64,000 bases of DNA from an uncultured Clostridia bacterium (GTDB lineage Bacteria; Bacillota; Clostridia; TANB77; CAG-508): assembly GCA_947581825.1 (NCBI GenBank), contig CANPVP010000002.1, positions 40,747 to 104,746 on the forward strand. Direction: 5' to 3'. Shown here piece by piece: positions 36,218 to 45,481 of the stretch. The notes below the pieces were generated by a model. The model had not been told where the DNA came from, did not search any database, and saw only the letters and a program-made list of their open reading frames with translations. Position 1 is the stretch's first letter, and every line of letters begins with the position of its first letter. The translations under genes were made by a program, and so were the position numbers.

Positions 36218-37741
36218 TTGAAAAAAGGAAATGCAATAAAAATAGTATTAATAATTTCAATAGTAATTTTATTATCACTAATCTCTTTTGTAGGGATTTA
36301 TGTTAAAAAAACAAATCAATATGTAAATTTAATACCAAATTATAACTTAGGAATGGAACTTGGACAGAAAAGAGTAATAACTCTAAAAGTAAATGAAGGA
36401 AAGAAAACTATTTATTTTGATGAGAATGGAAAAGAAGTAAGCAGTATTCCAGAAGGAGAAGATGAGTCAAAATATAAAAAAGAAGAAGTTGAAATCAATC
36501 CAAAAGAAAACTTAAATGAAGAAAACTATAAAAAAGCAAAAGAGATAATTGAAGAAAGATTAAAAAATATAAAAGTAGATGGATATGCTATAAAGAATTC
36601 AAAGAAAAATGGAGATATAGTAGTAGAATTACCAAATAATGATAACACTAATGATGTTGTAAATGCTTTAACCCCAACTGGAAAATTTGAAATGGTATCA
36701 GAAACAAGTGGAAAAGTATTGCTTTCAAATGACGATTTAAAAAAAGCAACTATTGCATATTCTAATGGACAAACTCAAAGTGGCAGTCAAGCAACAAATG
36801 TATATGTAATAGTTCAACTAAATAAAGAAGGAACAAAAAAATTAAAAGAAATTACTAATACTTATGTAGAAACAAACGATGAAGACAATAATACAACAAG
36901 CAATAATACAACAAGCAATAATACAACAAGCAATAATACAACAAGCAATAATACAACAAGCAATAATACAACAAAGAACAATACAACAACAAATAACACA
37001 ACAAAAAACAATACAACAAAAGAAAATGGAAAAGTAATTTTAAGACTAGATTGGCCAAACATGTATACAGGAAATATAGAATATACAGATGTTACTACAC
37101 AAGCATTTGATAGTGAAATAAAAGATGGAAAATTACAATTAAGTATAGGAACAGCTACAAGCAACGAAAAATTGCAAGACTATTATAATCAAGCAATGCA
37201 AGTAACTTCTATATTAAATTCAGGGTTAAATAAAATAGAATATAAAATTGATGGAAATGAGATTTTAGGAACAGAAATAACACAAATGCAAATTAATATA
37301 ACAATAAGTATACTTATTGTATTATTTGCTGTAATATCAATAGCTCTAATTGTTGCATATAAAGGCTTAGGTATTCTTGGAACTATTATGAATATATTAG
37401 TGATAGCTTGTTTATCAATTTTTGTTAGACTAACTAATGTTGTAATTGGAATAAATGCAGTACCAGTTGTTATTTCAATTATTATAGCTAATACAATTAT
37501 AATGATAAAAATGTTGGAAAGCATGAAAAACAGTGATAATAAAAAAACTGCTATATGGCATGCAATATTAGAGTCTTTAGATATACTAGTAATTTTATTA
37601 GCAATTGCAATAGTATTTACATTCACTTTGGGAGAAAATATTGCAGCAGCAGGTATGATAATGTTCTGGGGAATTATCAGTATTCTGTTAACAATATTAG
37701 TATTCGCAAGACCTATGTTTTTAGCTGTAAATAAACAATAA
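36218..37741 (+). CDS. secD: Protein translocase subunit SecD, divergent
   Basis: SecD with SecF helps SecYEG to finish protein export, driven by the proton gradient. The 507-residue protein has an N-terminal helix, an extracellular domain with NYNLGMELGQKRVITLKV (the usual GLDLxGG motif is weakened), KIDGNE and LTPTGKFEMV, and five C-terminal helices starting near MQINITISILIVLFAV. The canonical M4 motif with GMAVDANVLI is replaced by VIGINAVPVVISIIIANTIIMIK. A low-complexity Asn/Thr insert (about residues 223-268) lies in the extracellular domain. The start is TTG at 36218, 8 bases after AAAGGAGG; the track's ATG lies upstream of that site. secF follows. Confidence 0.85.
   Translation: MKKGNAIKIVLIISIVILLSLISFVGIYVKKTNQYVNLIPNYNLGMELGQKRVITLKVNEGKKTIYFDENGKEVSSIPEGEDESKYKKEEVEINPKENLNEENYKKAKEIIEERLKNIKVDGYAIKNSKKNGDIVVELPNNDNTNDVVNALTPTGKFEMVSETSGKVLLSNDDLKKATIAYSNGQTQSGSQATNVYVIVQLNKEGTKKLKEITNTYVETNDEDNNTTSNNTTSNNTTSNNTTSNNTTSNNTTKNNTTTNNTTKNNTTKENGKVILRLDWPNMYTGNIEYTDVTTQAFDSEIKDGKLQLSIGTATSNEKLQDYYNQAMQVTSILNSGLNKIEYKIDGNEILGTEITQMQINITISILIVLFAVISIALIVAYKGLGILGTIMNILVIACLSIFVRLTNVVIGINAVPVVISIIIANTIIMIKMLESMKNSDNKKTAIWHAILESLDILVILLAIAIVFTFTLGENIAAAGMIMFWGIISILLTILVFARPMFLAVNKQ
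36886..36975 (+). repeat. 15-bp tandem repeat in secD coding NNTTS
   Basis: Six head-to-tail copies of caataatacaacaag (the last with one change), followed by degenerate NNTTK/NNTTT copies. In-frame repeat in the extracellular domain. Confidence 0.95.
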
Positions 37742-37765
37742 TTCTAACAATAAGGAGTGAGAAAT

Positions 37766-38413
37766 TTGGAAAAAATAAAAAATGTAAAAAAAATCGTATT
37801 TCCAATATTGATTTTAATTATTATGATAGGAGCAATCATTGTTGCAACAATTGGATTTAATTTTGGCTTAATATATGAAGGACATAAAAGGATAAAAATA
37901 TATATAGAAAAAGATTATTCTGTAGAAGATTTAAATAATATTATAAAAGACGTTCTTCCAAACGAAAAAGTTTTAAAACAGGATATAGAAACTTTTAATA
38001 AAGATGTATCATTTACAGTTAAAAATATTACTGCAGAGCAAAAGAAATCTTTAGATAGTAAAATAAGAGAGAAATATAAAATTGATGAAAAGACTAAAGA
38101 TGTTGTAGTAGTGGTAAGCGAACCTCATACTAGATTGAGAGATATTATAAAACCATATATAAAACCTTTAGTAATAACAACAATAATAATATTTGTTTAT
38201 ATTCTAATAAGATTTAGAAAATTAGGATTTTTAAATGTTACATTAACATCACTAGCACCAGTTATTATAATGCAAGCATTATATTTTAGCGTTTTTGCAA
38301 TTTGCAGAATACCAATATCAAAACTAACAATGCCATTATCATTGCTAGTATATATCTTAACTGTTACATCAATAACAGTATATTTAGAAAAAATGAAAAA
38401 GAATGCAGAGTAG
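37766..38413 (+). CDS. secF: SecF-like protein, short
   Basis: Partner of SecD. About 215 residues, compared with near 290-320 for normal SecF. The N-terminal helix KIVFPILILIIMIGAIIVATIGFNFG is followed by an extracellular part (residues about 40-130, with YSVEDLNNIIKDVLPNEKV) and three helices (PLVITTIIIFVYILIRF, FLNVTLTSLAPVIIMQALYFSVF, LTMPLSLLVYILTVTSITVYL). It lacks the last two helices of standard SecF and the GYSINDTIVVFDR-type motif. The start is TTG, 8 bases after AAGGAG. The gene has no obvious frameshift at its end. The call rests on position after secD and on the general pattern. Confidence 0.7.
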   Translation: MEKIKNVKKIVFPILILIIMIGAIIVATIGFNFGLIYEGHKRIKIYIEKDYSVEDLNNIIKDVLPNEKVLKQDIETFNKDVSFTVKNITAEQKKSLDSKIREKYKIDEKTKDVVVVVSEPHTRLRDIIKPYIKPLVITTIIIFVYILIRFRKLGFLNVTLTSLAPVIIMQALYFSVFAICRIPISKLTMPLSLLVYILTVTSITVYLEKMKKNAE

Positions 38414-38501
38414 TATTTGAATAATAGATTTTATACAATAATGGCAGATATAATATCCGCCATTATTTGTCTAATGCAGTTACTAAAACTCGAAGGAGAA
38501 A

Positions 38502-39950
38502 ATGATGAAAATAGATTGTAAAAAAATACATATAGGAATAATTATAATAGGTATTATTTTTATTTTCTTAGGAGCATTTCATAGTAATATATGGTTTGAT
38601 GAAGAATATTCTGTTGCCTTGGCACGACATAATTTTATTGATATATGGAAAATAGGTGGACATGATGTGCATCCAATATTGTATTATTGGATGCTAAAAC
38701 TTGTTTCTTTAATATCAGAAAAAATTATAATACTTAGATTGTTTTCTGCTATTCCTATAGCCATATTAGGAATATTAGGTTATACACATATAAGAAAAGA
38801 TTTTGGAGAAAAAACAGGTTTGATTTTTTCAATATTAACGTATTTTTTGCCAGCAATGACAATATATGCTCAAGAAATAAGAATGTATTCGTGGGCAATT
38901 CTATCAGTAACTATTTTGGCTATATATGCATTTAGAATATCAAAAGAAGATAATATAAGAAATTGGGTAATCTTTTTCTTATCTAGTATTTTTAGCATAT
39001 ATATACACTATTATGGATTAATGGCAGCAGGTTTAATAAATTTATTTTTGTTATTCTATCTAGTTAAACAAAAAAGAAAAAAATCGATAATAGTAATTTT
39101 AATTTTAGGAATAATTCAATTGATAGCATATATACCATGGATTGTATATTTAATAATGCAATTAAAACATGTGTCAAAAGGTTTTTGGATAAGTTTTAAA
39201 TTCCCAGACACTTTAATGGAACTAATAAGCTTTCAATTTTGGGGAAAATTGAGCTTGAAATTTGCTTTTTTTATATCATTATTAATATATATTTATTTAA
39301 CATACATATTTATAAAAGAAAAAAAGAAAAAAAAAGATCTAGCACCATGTATTATATCAATAGTTATTTACCTGACAGTAATATTTTCAGCATTTATAGT
39401 TGGTGAGATATTAAAAAGTCCTATATTACTTTATAGATATTTATTTATAATAACAGGGTTAAATATTTTTGCTATAAGTTTTTTACTATCAAAGGTAAAC
39501 AATCGAATTCTTATTTTATTAGGAAGTATTTTAATATTACTAACTATAAAAAATGAATATAATTTAATAAAAATAAACTATGAATCAAATAGTTTAGCTC
39601 ATGTTAAATATCTAAATGAGAATATTAAAGAAGATGATATATTCTTATTTGTAAATGATGAATCGAGTTTCTTTACTACTATATATTATAAAAATAATAA
39701 AAGCTATTTTTATAATATGGATGAATGGGATGTGGAAGAAGCATATAAAGCTTTTGAGCCACAGATGATAATGGTAGATAATTTGGATTTCTTAAATAAT
39801 TATAATGGTAGAATTTGGTTGGTTGAAGATGAAGACTTTAGGTTATATGATATTGTAAAAGAAAAATATGATGTGAAATTTATTTCTTCAAAAAAAATAG
39901 AAACAGGATATAATAATGATACATACACAATAACTTTAATAAAAAAATAA
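38502..39950 (+). CDS. Membrane glycosyltransferase, GT39/PMT-like
   Basis: A 482-residue polytopic membrane protein with about 10 helices. The first extracellular loop has the acidic motif NIWFDEEYSVALARHNFIDIWKIGGHDVHPILYYWMLKLVS, with DEEYS and HxVHPxLYY typical of GT-C enzymes using polyprenyl-phosphate sugars (ArnT, PMT). The second conserved loop is ILTYFLPAMTIYAQEIRMYSWAIL. A soluble C-terminal region (residues about 385-482) follows the helices. Acceptor and sugar are unknown; cell-surface polymers or proteins are likely. AGGAG is close to two adjacent ATGs (38502 and 38505). It may be co-transcribed with the ABC pair 15 bases downstream. Confidence 0.83.
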   Translation: MMKIDCKKIHIGIIIIGIIFIFLGAFHSNIWFDEEYSVALARHNFIDIWKIGGHDVHPILYYWMLKLVSLISEKIIILRLFSAIPIAILGILGYTHIRKDFGEKTGLIFSILTYFLPAMTIYAQEIRMYSWAILSVTILAIYAFRISKEDNIRNWVIFFLSSIFSIYIHYYGLMAAGLINLFLLFYLVKQKRKKSIIVILILGIIQLIAYIPWIVYLIMQLKHVSKGFWISFKFPDTLMELISFQFWGKLSLKFAFFISLLIYIYLTYIFIKEKKKKKDLAPCIISIVIYLTVIFSAFIVGEILKSPILLYRYLFIITGLNIFAISFLLSKVNNRILILLGSILILLTIKNEYNLIKINYESNSLAHVKYLNENIKEDDIFLFVNDESSFFTTIYYKNNKSYFYNMDEWDVEEAYKAFEPQMIMVDNLDFLNNYNGRIWLVEDEDFRLYDIVKEKYDVKFISSKKIETGYNNDTYTITLIKK

Positions 39951-39964
39951 CATAAGGAGGAAAC

Positions 39965-41698
39965 ATGATAGGAAAATTATTAAAAAGTATTAGAGAATAT
40001 AAAAAAGTGACAATATTATCACCAATATTTGTATCGCTAGAAGTTGTAATGGATGTAGTAATTCCTTTAATAATGGCATATCTAATAGATCAAGGAATTA
40101 ATAGTTACAACGTAAGTGTAATATATAAAGCAGGTGGATTATTAGTTGGAGCAGTAATATTAGCTTTAATTTTTGGATCTTTATCAGGTAAATTTGCAGC
40201 CGAAGCTTCTGCAGGGTTTGCAAAAAATTTAAGAAAAGATATGTATTATAAAGTTCAGGAATATTCTTTTTCGAATATTGATAAATTTTCAACAGCTAGT
40301 ATAGTTACGAGATTAACAACAGATGTAACAAATGTTCAAAATGCTTTTCATATGATTATTAGAGGTGCTGTAAGAGCTCCTCTTATGATAATAATTTCAT
40401 TAATAATGGCTTTTGGAATAAATACAAAATTAGCTTTTGTATTTGTTGGAATTATACCGATATTAGCAATTGGATTAACAGTTATTTCAGTAAAAGCACA
40501 TCCATATTTTGAAAGAGTATTTAAAACTTATGATAAACTGAACAATATAGTACAAGAAAATGTAAGAGGTATAAGAGTTGTTAAATCATATGTAACGGAA
40601 GATAAAGAAATTGAAAAATTTGAAAAAACGTCAAACGCAATTTATAAAGATTTTTCAAAAGCAGAGAAAATCTTAGCTTTCAATAGTCCATTAATGCAAT
40701 TTGCAACATATAGTGCAATACTTTTATTATCATGGTTCGGAGCTAAGCTTGTAGTAGTACATACAATCACAACAGGACAATTATCAACATTAATAACATA
40801 TACAATGAATATACTTATGAGCCTTATGATGCTATCAATGATTTTTGTAATGATAATAATATCAAAAGCATCAGCAGAAAGAATAATAGAAATTCTTGAA
40901 GAAGAAAGTGATATAAAAAATAATGATAAAGCCATAAAAAAAGTTACAGATGGAAGCATATCTTTTGAAAATGTAAACTTTAGTTATGTAGATGATGAAA
41001 ACAGAATTTGCCTAAAAAATATAAATATAAACATAAAAGAAGGAGAAACAATAGGTATAATTGGAGAAACTGGAAGTTCCAAAACAACTTTTGTACAATT
41101 AATACCTAGACTTTATGATGCAACGAGTGGAACTGTAAAAGTAGGAAATATTAATGTTAAGGATTACGATTTGGAAACTCTAAGAAATGAAGTAGCTATG
41201 GTTTTACAAAAAAATGTGTTATTTTCAGGAACAATAAAAGAAAATTTGCGTTGGGGAAAAGAAAATGCTACAGATGCAGAAATGGTTAGAGTTTGTAAAT
41301 TAGCACAAGCAGACGAATTTATTTCTGGTTTCCCAGACGGATATAATACATACATAGAGCAAGGTGGAACGAATGTATCTGGAGGTCAAAAACAAAGGCT
41401 TTGTATAGCAAGAGCTTTACTAAAAAAACCGAAGATATTAATATTAGATGATTCGACTAGTGCAGTAGACACAAAGACTGATAATTTAATTAGGAAAGCA
41501 TTTAAAGAAGAAATTCCTAATACTACTAAGATTATAATTGCACAAAGAATATCTTCAGTTGAAGATGCAGATAGAATTATTGTTCTAGAAAATGGAGAAA
41601 TTAATGGAATAGGTACTCATGAAGAATTATTAAAAACAAATAAAATTTACAATGAAATATATACATCACAAGTAAAAGGAGGGGATAACGATGAGTAA
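39965..41698 (+). CDS. ABC exporter half-transporter, subunit A (degenerate ATP site)
   Basis: A 577-residue half-transporter with six transmembrane helices (about 1-310) and a nucleotide-binding domain. Walker A is GETGSSKTTFVQ (Ser replaces the usual Gly before Lys), the ABC signature NVSGGQKQR is canonical, Walker B ends ILILDDSTSAVD with Asp in place of the catalytic Glu, and the H-loop is IIAQRISSV with Gln in place of His. This is the pattern of the degenerate half in heterodimeric exporters such as LmrCD, BmrCD and TM287/288. It overlaps the next gene by 8 bases, so translation is coupled. Substrate (drug, lipid, peptide) is unknown. Confidence 0.93.
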   Translation: MIGKLLKSIREYKKVTILSPIFVSLEVVMDVVIPLIMAYLIDQGINSYNVSVIYKAGGLLVGAVILALIFGSLSGKFAAEASAGFAKNLRKDMYYKVQEYSFSNIDKFSTASIVTRLTTDVTNVQNAFHMIIRGAVRAPLMIIISLIMAFGINTKLAFVFVGIIPILAIGLTVISVKAHPYFERVFKTYDKLNNIVQENVRGIRVVKSYVTEDKEIEKFEKTSNAIYKDFSKAEKILAFNSPLMQFATYSAILLLSWFGAKLVVVHTITTGQLSTLITYTMNILMSLMMLSMIFVMIIISKASAERIIEILEEESDIKNNDKAIKKVTDGSISFENVNFSYVDDENRICLKNININIKEGETIGIIGETGSSKTTFVQLIPRLYDATSGTVKVGNINVKDYDLETLRNEVAMVLQKNVLFSGTIKENLRWGKENATDAEMVRVCKLAQADEFISGFPDGYNTYIEQGGTNVSGGQKQRLCIARALLKKPKILILDDSTSAVDTKTDNLIRKAFKEEIPNTTKIIIAQRISSVEDADRIIVLENGEINGIGTHEELLKTNKIYNEIYTSQVKGGDNDE

Positions 41699-43577
41699 TA
41701 AAAATATAAAAACAAAACCTCCAAAAATAAGTGGGAAAACAGCAAGTAGATTGATAAAGTATATTTTCAAAGATTATAAAAAACAATTTATATTTGTATG
41801 TTTTTGTATAATACTAAGTGCAGTAACAGGTGTGTGTGGAACTTTATTTATAAAAACATTAATAGATGACTATATAGCACCTTTAATGCAAATGCAAAAT
41901 CCAGTATTTACAGGTTTATTAAAGGCAATTTCTATAATGGCATGTATATATTTTTTAGGAATAATAGCAAATTATTTATATAATAGGATAATGGTAAATA
42001 TTTCACAAGGAGTACTTAAAGATATAAGAGATGAAATGTTTGAAAAAATGCAAAAATTGCCAATAAAATACTTTGATACGCATACTCATGGAGATATCAT
42101 GAGCCATTACACAAACGACACAGATACTCTTAGACAAATGATATCACAAAGTATACCACAATTATTTTCATCTGTAATGACACTAATTGCAGTATTAGTA
42201 GCAATGATAGCATCTAGCATATATTTAGCACTAACAGTAGTTGTTTGTGTAATATTAATTGCTTTTGTATCAAAGAAAATAACTGCAAGAAGTGGTAAGT
42301 TTTTTATAAAACAACAACAAGCCTTAGGTCAAGTAAATGGATATATAGAAGAAATGATTCAGGGACAAAAGGTAGTAAAAGTATTTTGTCATGAAAAAGA
42401 AGCAGAGAGAGATTTTGATAAGATAAATAATATTTTATGCGAAGATGCGACAAAAGCAAATACTTTTGCAAATATTCTAATGCCAATACTTGGAAATTTA
42501 TCATATTTACAATATACAGTTGTTGCTGTAATGGGAGGAATACTTGCAATTAATGGTATAGGAGGCATAACAGTAGGAACTGTAGTAGCATTTCTTGAAT
42601 TAAGTAGAACTTTTTCAAGACCAATAAATCAAATATCTCAGCAATTAAATTTAATTATTATGGCATTAGCTGGAGCAGAAAGAATATTTGAACTTATGGA
42701 TGAAGAACCAGAATACGATGAAGGATATGTTACTCTAGTAAATGCAAAGATTGAAAACGGAAAAATAACAGAAACAAAAGAGCATACAGGAAAATGGGCA
42801 TGGAAACATCCACATGGAGATGGAACATTAACTTATCAAGAATTGGAAGGACACATAGAATTAAAAGAAGTAGACTTTGGATATGAAGAAAATAAATTAG
42901 TTCTACATGATATTAGTTTATATGCGAAGCCAGGACAGAAAATAGCTTTTGTAGGAGCAACAGGAGCAGGTAAAACAACGATTACGAATTTAATAAACAG
43001 ATTTTATGATATAGAAGACGGAAAAATTAGATATGATGGAATAAACATAAATAAAATAAAAAAGGCTGACTTAAGACGTTCTCTAGGAATAGTTTTGCAA
43101 GATACTAATTTATTTACAGGAACTATTAGAGATAATATAAGATATGGAAAGTCAGATGCAACTGATGAAGAAGTAATAAAAGCAGCTAAACTAGCAAACG
43201 CACATAATTTCATAATCAAATTACCTAATGGATATGATACAATGATAGATGGTAGTGGGGAAAATTTATCTCAAGGTCAAAGACAATTATTATCTATTGC
43301 AAGAGTAGCTATAAGTGACCCTCCAGTTATGATCTTAGATGAAGCAACATCAAGTATAGACACAAGGACAGAAAAGATAGTTCAAGACGGAATGGATAAA
43401 CTTATGGAAGGAAGAACTGTATTTGCTATAGCACATAGATTATCAACAGTAAGAAATTCAAAAGCAATAATAGTTTTAGAACATGGTAGAATAATAGAAA
43501 GAGGAAGCCATGAAGATTTAATCAAGCAAAAGGGTAAGTATTATCAATTATATACAGGAGCATTTGAATTGGAATAA
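41691..43577 (+). CDS. ABC exporter half-transporter, subunit B (catalytic ATP site)
   Basis: A 628-residue partner of the preceding subunit. Six helices (about 15-330), then an insert (TLVNAKIENGKITETKEHTGKWAWKHPHGDGTLTY) before the nucleotide-binding domain, as in LmrD-type subunits. Walker A GATGAGKTTITN, Walker B VMILDEATSSIDTRTE with the catalytic Glu, and H-loop FAIAHRLSTV are canonical, while the signature is LSQGQ in place of LSGGQ. Combined with subunit A, one composite site is complete (this Walker A/B with the A signature) and the other is degenerate. The start codon lies inside the end of the upstream gene. Confidence 0.94.
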   Translation: MSNKNIKTKPPKISGKTASRLIKYIFKDYKKQFIFVCFCIILSAVTGVCGTLFIKTLIDDYIAPLMQMQNPVFTGLLKAISIMACIYFLGIIANYLYNRIMVNISQGVLKDIRDEMFEKMQKLPIKYFDTHTHGDIMSHYTNDTDTLRQMISQSIPQLFSSVMTLIAVLVAMIASSIYLALTVVVCVILIAFVSKKITARSGKFFIKQQQALGQVNGYIEEMIQGQKVVKVFCHEKEAERDFDKINNILCEDATKANTFANILMPILGNLSYLQYTVVAVMGGILAINGIGGITVGTVVAFLELSRTFSRPINQISQQLNLIIMALAGAERIFELMDEEPEYDEGYVTLVNAKIENGKITETKEHTGKWAWKHPHGDGTLTYQELEGHIELKEVDFGYEENKLVLHDISLYAKPGQKIAFVGATGAGKTTITNLINRFYDIEDGKIRYDGININKIKKADLRRSLGIVLQDTNLFTGTIRDNIRYGKSDATDEEVIKAAKLANAHNFIIKLPNGYDTMIDGSGENLSQGQRQLLSIARVAISDPPVMILDEATSSIDTRTEKIVQDGMDKLMEGRTVFAIAHRLSTVRNSKAIIVLEHGRIIERGSHEDLIKQKGKYYQLYTGAFELE

Positions 43578-43631
43578 AAATTATGTTGTAAATTATTTGC
43601 ATAGGTAGTAAAAATTTACTATTTAAAAATA

Positions 43632-43660
43632 TTGACAAATAAATGCAGAATTGCTAGAAT
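43632..43660 (+). promoter_or_regulatory. Sigma-A promoter of the LPXTG protein gene
   Basis: TTGACA, 17-base spacer, TAGAAT, about 37 bases before the start codon. Confidence 0.8.
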
Positions 43661-43696
43661 TAAATAAGAATATACAAAAGAAGGAGAGAAAAAGTC

Positions 43697-45082
43697 ATGA
43701 ATGGACGTAGTAAAAATATAAAAATTTTAATGTTGCTAATTATAATATTAGCCTTAACATTTTCAACTGCATTTATCATGATAATAAAAGCTACAGAAGA
43801 TAGTGAAAGTGCTAAATTTAAAGGAAGTTATACAATAGAGTATTTAATAAAAAATTATAATTTAGTTACTTTAGATGATGTATCAGGAACAGAACATGTT
43901 GTAGGACCAATATTAGTTGGTGGAAATATAAATAGTGCATTATTTCATTCACAAACAACAAGAAATATAAGTTCATATATTAAAGGAAAAATATTATCAG
44001 GAGGTAATGTTTCTTCAAATGATGGAAATCCGACACTATATTTGGGAACAGGAAACAAAGTAGAAACATCTGAACATGATGGAACAACCGTAAATGGAAA
44101 ATGGTATACTAATAATCCGGTAGTTGTTACAGATAGTTATCTTGATTTTGAAAAATTATTTGGAAATATAAGAAGTCAATCAAGAAGTTTAATTGCAGGT
44201 AAAACAGTAAAACCAGATGAAGAAGGAACTCTAACTATAAAAATAGGTGAAGAAGTTACAATAGAAAAACTAGCTGATGTTAAGCAGATTAATATTACAG
44301 GAAGTGCTAGCAGTACAGATTTAACATTAATTAATATAAAAGAATCAGGCTCAATTAAAATTCCAGATTTAACTGTTAATGGAACACAAATAAATACAGA
44401 TAGCTCAGATGTAAAAGGTACTGCTATTGTTTGGAATTTTCCAAATGCAACGAACATAACAATGTCAGATCATGCTACTATAGGACATATAGTGGCACCG
44501 AATGCTGATATAACAGCTTCAGATACAAATTATGCAGGATGTATGATTGCAAAGAGTTTATCAGGACATATAGAAGGACATTATTACATATACAATGATG
44601 GAACTATTCCAAAGAAAGATAAGCCAAAAGAACCTGAAGGAAATAATACAGTTGGAAATAATACAGTTGGAAACAATACAGTTAGAAACAATACAGTTAG
44701 AAACAATACAGTTGGAAATAATACAGTTGGAAACAATACTGTTGGGAATAATACAGTAGAAAATAAAACAGAAAAAGCAAAAAATAACACAACAAAGCCT
44801 AAAAATAATACGACAAAACCAAAAAATAATACAACAGGAAATAATACAGAAGATGGAGATGTTTTAGGAGCAAGTAGAGATAAAAATAAGATAAAAAAGA
44901 ACAATACTACAACAAGTACAACAATTAAGAGTAAAGACAATACAACATCTAATAGTAAATTACCACAAACAGGTAAGGAAATTAGTAAAGAGGCAGTTTT
45001 AGGTTGCGTAATGGTAGTATTAGCAATATTATTTGGAATAAAATATATAAGAAATAAAAACAAATTAGACGCAAATAAATAA
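43697..45082 (+). CDS. LPXTG-anchored surface protein with choice-of-anchor-A type domain
   Basis: A 461-residue exported protein. It has an N-terminal signal segment (ILMLLIIILALTFSTAFIMIIKA), then a domain of about 280 residues resembling choice-of-anchor A proteins: IKNYNLVTLDDVSGTEHVVGPILVGGNI near the start and GTAIVWNFPNATNITMSDHATIGHIVAPNADI...GHIEGHYYI near the end. An Asn/Thr/Val repeat stalk (NNTVG units, residues about 315-355) and a further Asn/Thr/Lys-rich stretch lead to LPQTG, a hydrophobic helix (AVLGCVMVVLAILFGIKYI) and a basic tail. A sortase should attach it to the wall; none is in this window. It has its own promoter and terminator. Confidence 0.88.
   Translation: MNGRSKNIKILMLLIIILALTFSTAFIMIIKATEDSESAKFKGSYTIEYLIKNYNLVTLDDVSGTEHVVGPILVGGNINSALFHSQTTRNISSYIKGKILSGGNVSSNDGNPTLYLGTGNKVETSEHDGTTVNGKWYTNNPVVVTDSYLDFEKLFGNIRSQSRSLIAGKTVKPDEEGTLTIKIGEEVTIEKLADVKQINITGSASSTDLTLINIKESGSIKIPDLTVNGTQINTDSSDVKGTAIVWNFPNATNITMSDHATIGHIVAPNADITASDTNYAGCMIAKSLSGHIEGHYYIYNDGTIPKKDKPKEPEGNNTVGNNTVGNNTVRNNTVRNNTVGNNTVGNNTVGNNTVENKTEKAKNNTTKPKNNTTKPKNNTTGNNTEDGDVLGASRDKNKIKKNNTTTSTTIKSKDNTTSNSKLPQTGKEISKEAVLGCVMVVLAILFGIKYIRNKNKLDANK
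44641..44760 (+). repeat. 15-bp tandem repeat coding NNTVG/NNTVR, 8 copies
   Basis: Eight units close to aataatacagttgga form the stalk of the surface protein. Coding and in frame. Confidence 0.93.
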
Positions 45083-45093
45083 ATTTAAAATAT

Positions 45094-45129
45094 AATGAAG
45101 TTAACGAAAGTTAACTTCATTGTTCTTTT
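45094..45129 (+). terminator. Terminator after the surface protein gene
   Basis: AATGAAGTTAAC, GAAA tetraloop, GTTAACTTCATT, then GTTCTTTT. Confidence 0.85.
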
Positions 45130-45184
45130 CAGCAGAAATATATTATTTAATAAACAAAATGTCTGATGAGATGAGAGAAAAATA

Positions 45185-45213
45185 TTGACTTTTGGACTTA
45201 AATGGTATAAAAT
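45185..45213 (+). promoter_or_regulatory. Sigma-A promoter of the T-box/aspS unit
   Basis: TTGACT, 17-base spacer, TAAAAT; the leader would start near 45220. Confidence 0.7.
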
Positions 45214-45236
45214 ATTATGCATAAAATTAAATATTA

Positions 45237-45446
45237 TTACGATGATAATGACGAGCAATTAGAGGTTGTTGTAAGAGAGTAAATGCCGTGGCTGAGAGCA
45301 TTTTCAATAAACATAATTGAGGAACACATTGGAGTAATTTAAATAAAGTGGAAAAATATTTAGTATAATATTTTTCAATTAGGGTGGCACCGCGGAAAGA
45401 ACCTTTCGTCCCTGTTTATATAGGCACAGTAAGGTTCTTTTATTGT
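45237..45446 (+). ncRNA. T-box leader of aspS; specifier appears to be AAC (Asn)
   Basis: The T-box sequence AGGGTGGCACCGCGG (45381-45395) is unmistakable. A terminator follows: AAAGAACCTT (45396-45405) with AAGGTTCTTT (45431-45440), then TATT. Stem I shows the usual elements GATGATAATGACGAG, the AGAGAG-type bulge and the CCGTGGCTGAGAGCA distal region. Aligning the 3' side by eye with the B. subtilis glyQS leader (GAAA-GGC-AUUCUUGAGCAAUUU with GAGG-AAC-ACATTGGAGTAATTT) puts the specifier at AAC, 45323-45325. That would sense uncharged tRNA-Asn instead of tRNA-Asp. The T-box itself is certain; the specifier assignment is less so. Confidence 0.93.
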
Positions 45447-45481
45447 GTTTGAAAAACAGTTTTTAGAAAGGGTGATAAGAA

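Noticed and set aside
36886-36975. 15-bp repeats considered as CRISPR or iterons
   Set aside because: Contiguous in-frame coding repeats inside secD with no spacers.
36855-37164. Two minus-strand ORFs opposite secD (LLYCLLYYC and VVLLLVVLLL repeats)
   Set aside because: Antisense shadows of the NNTTS repeat, with no ribosome binding site.
44584-45063. 159-aa minus-strand ORF opposite the LPXTG protein
   Set aside because: Its repeats (TVLFPTVLFP) mirror the NNTVG repeat; shadow ORF.
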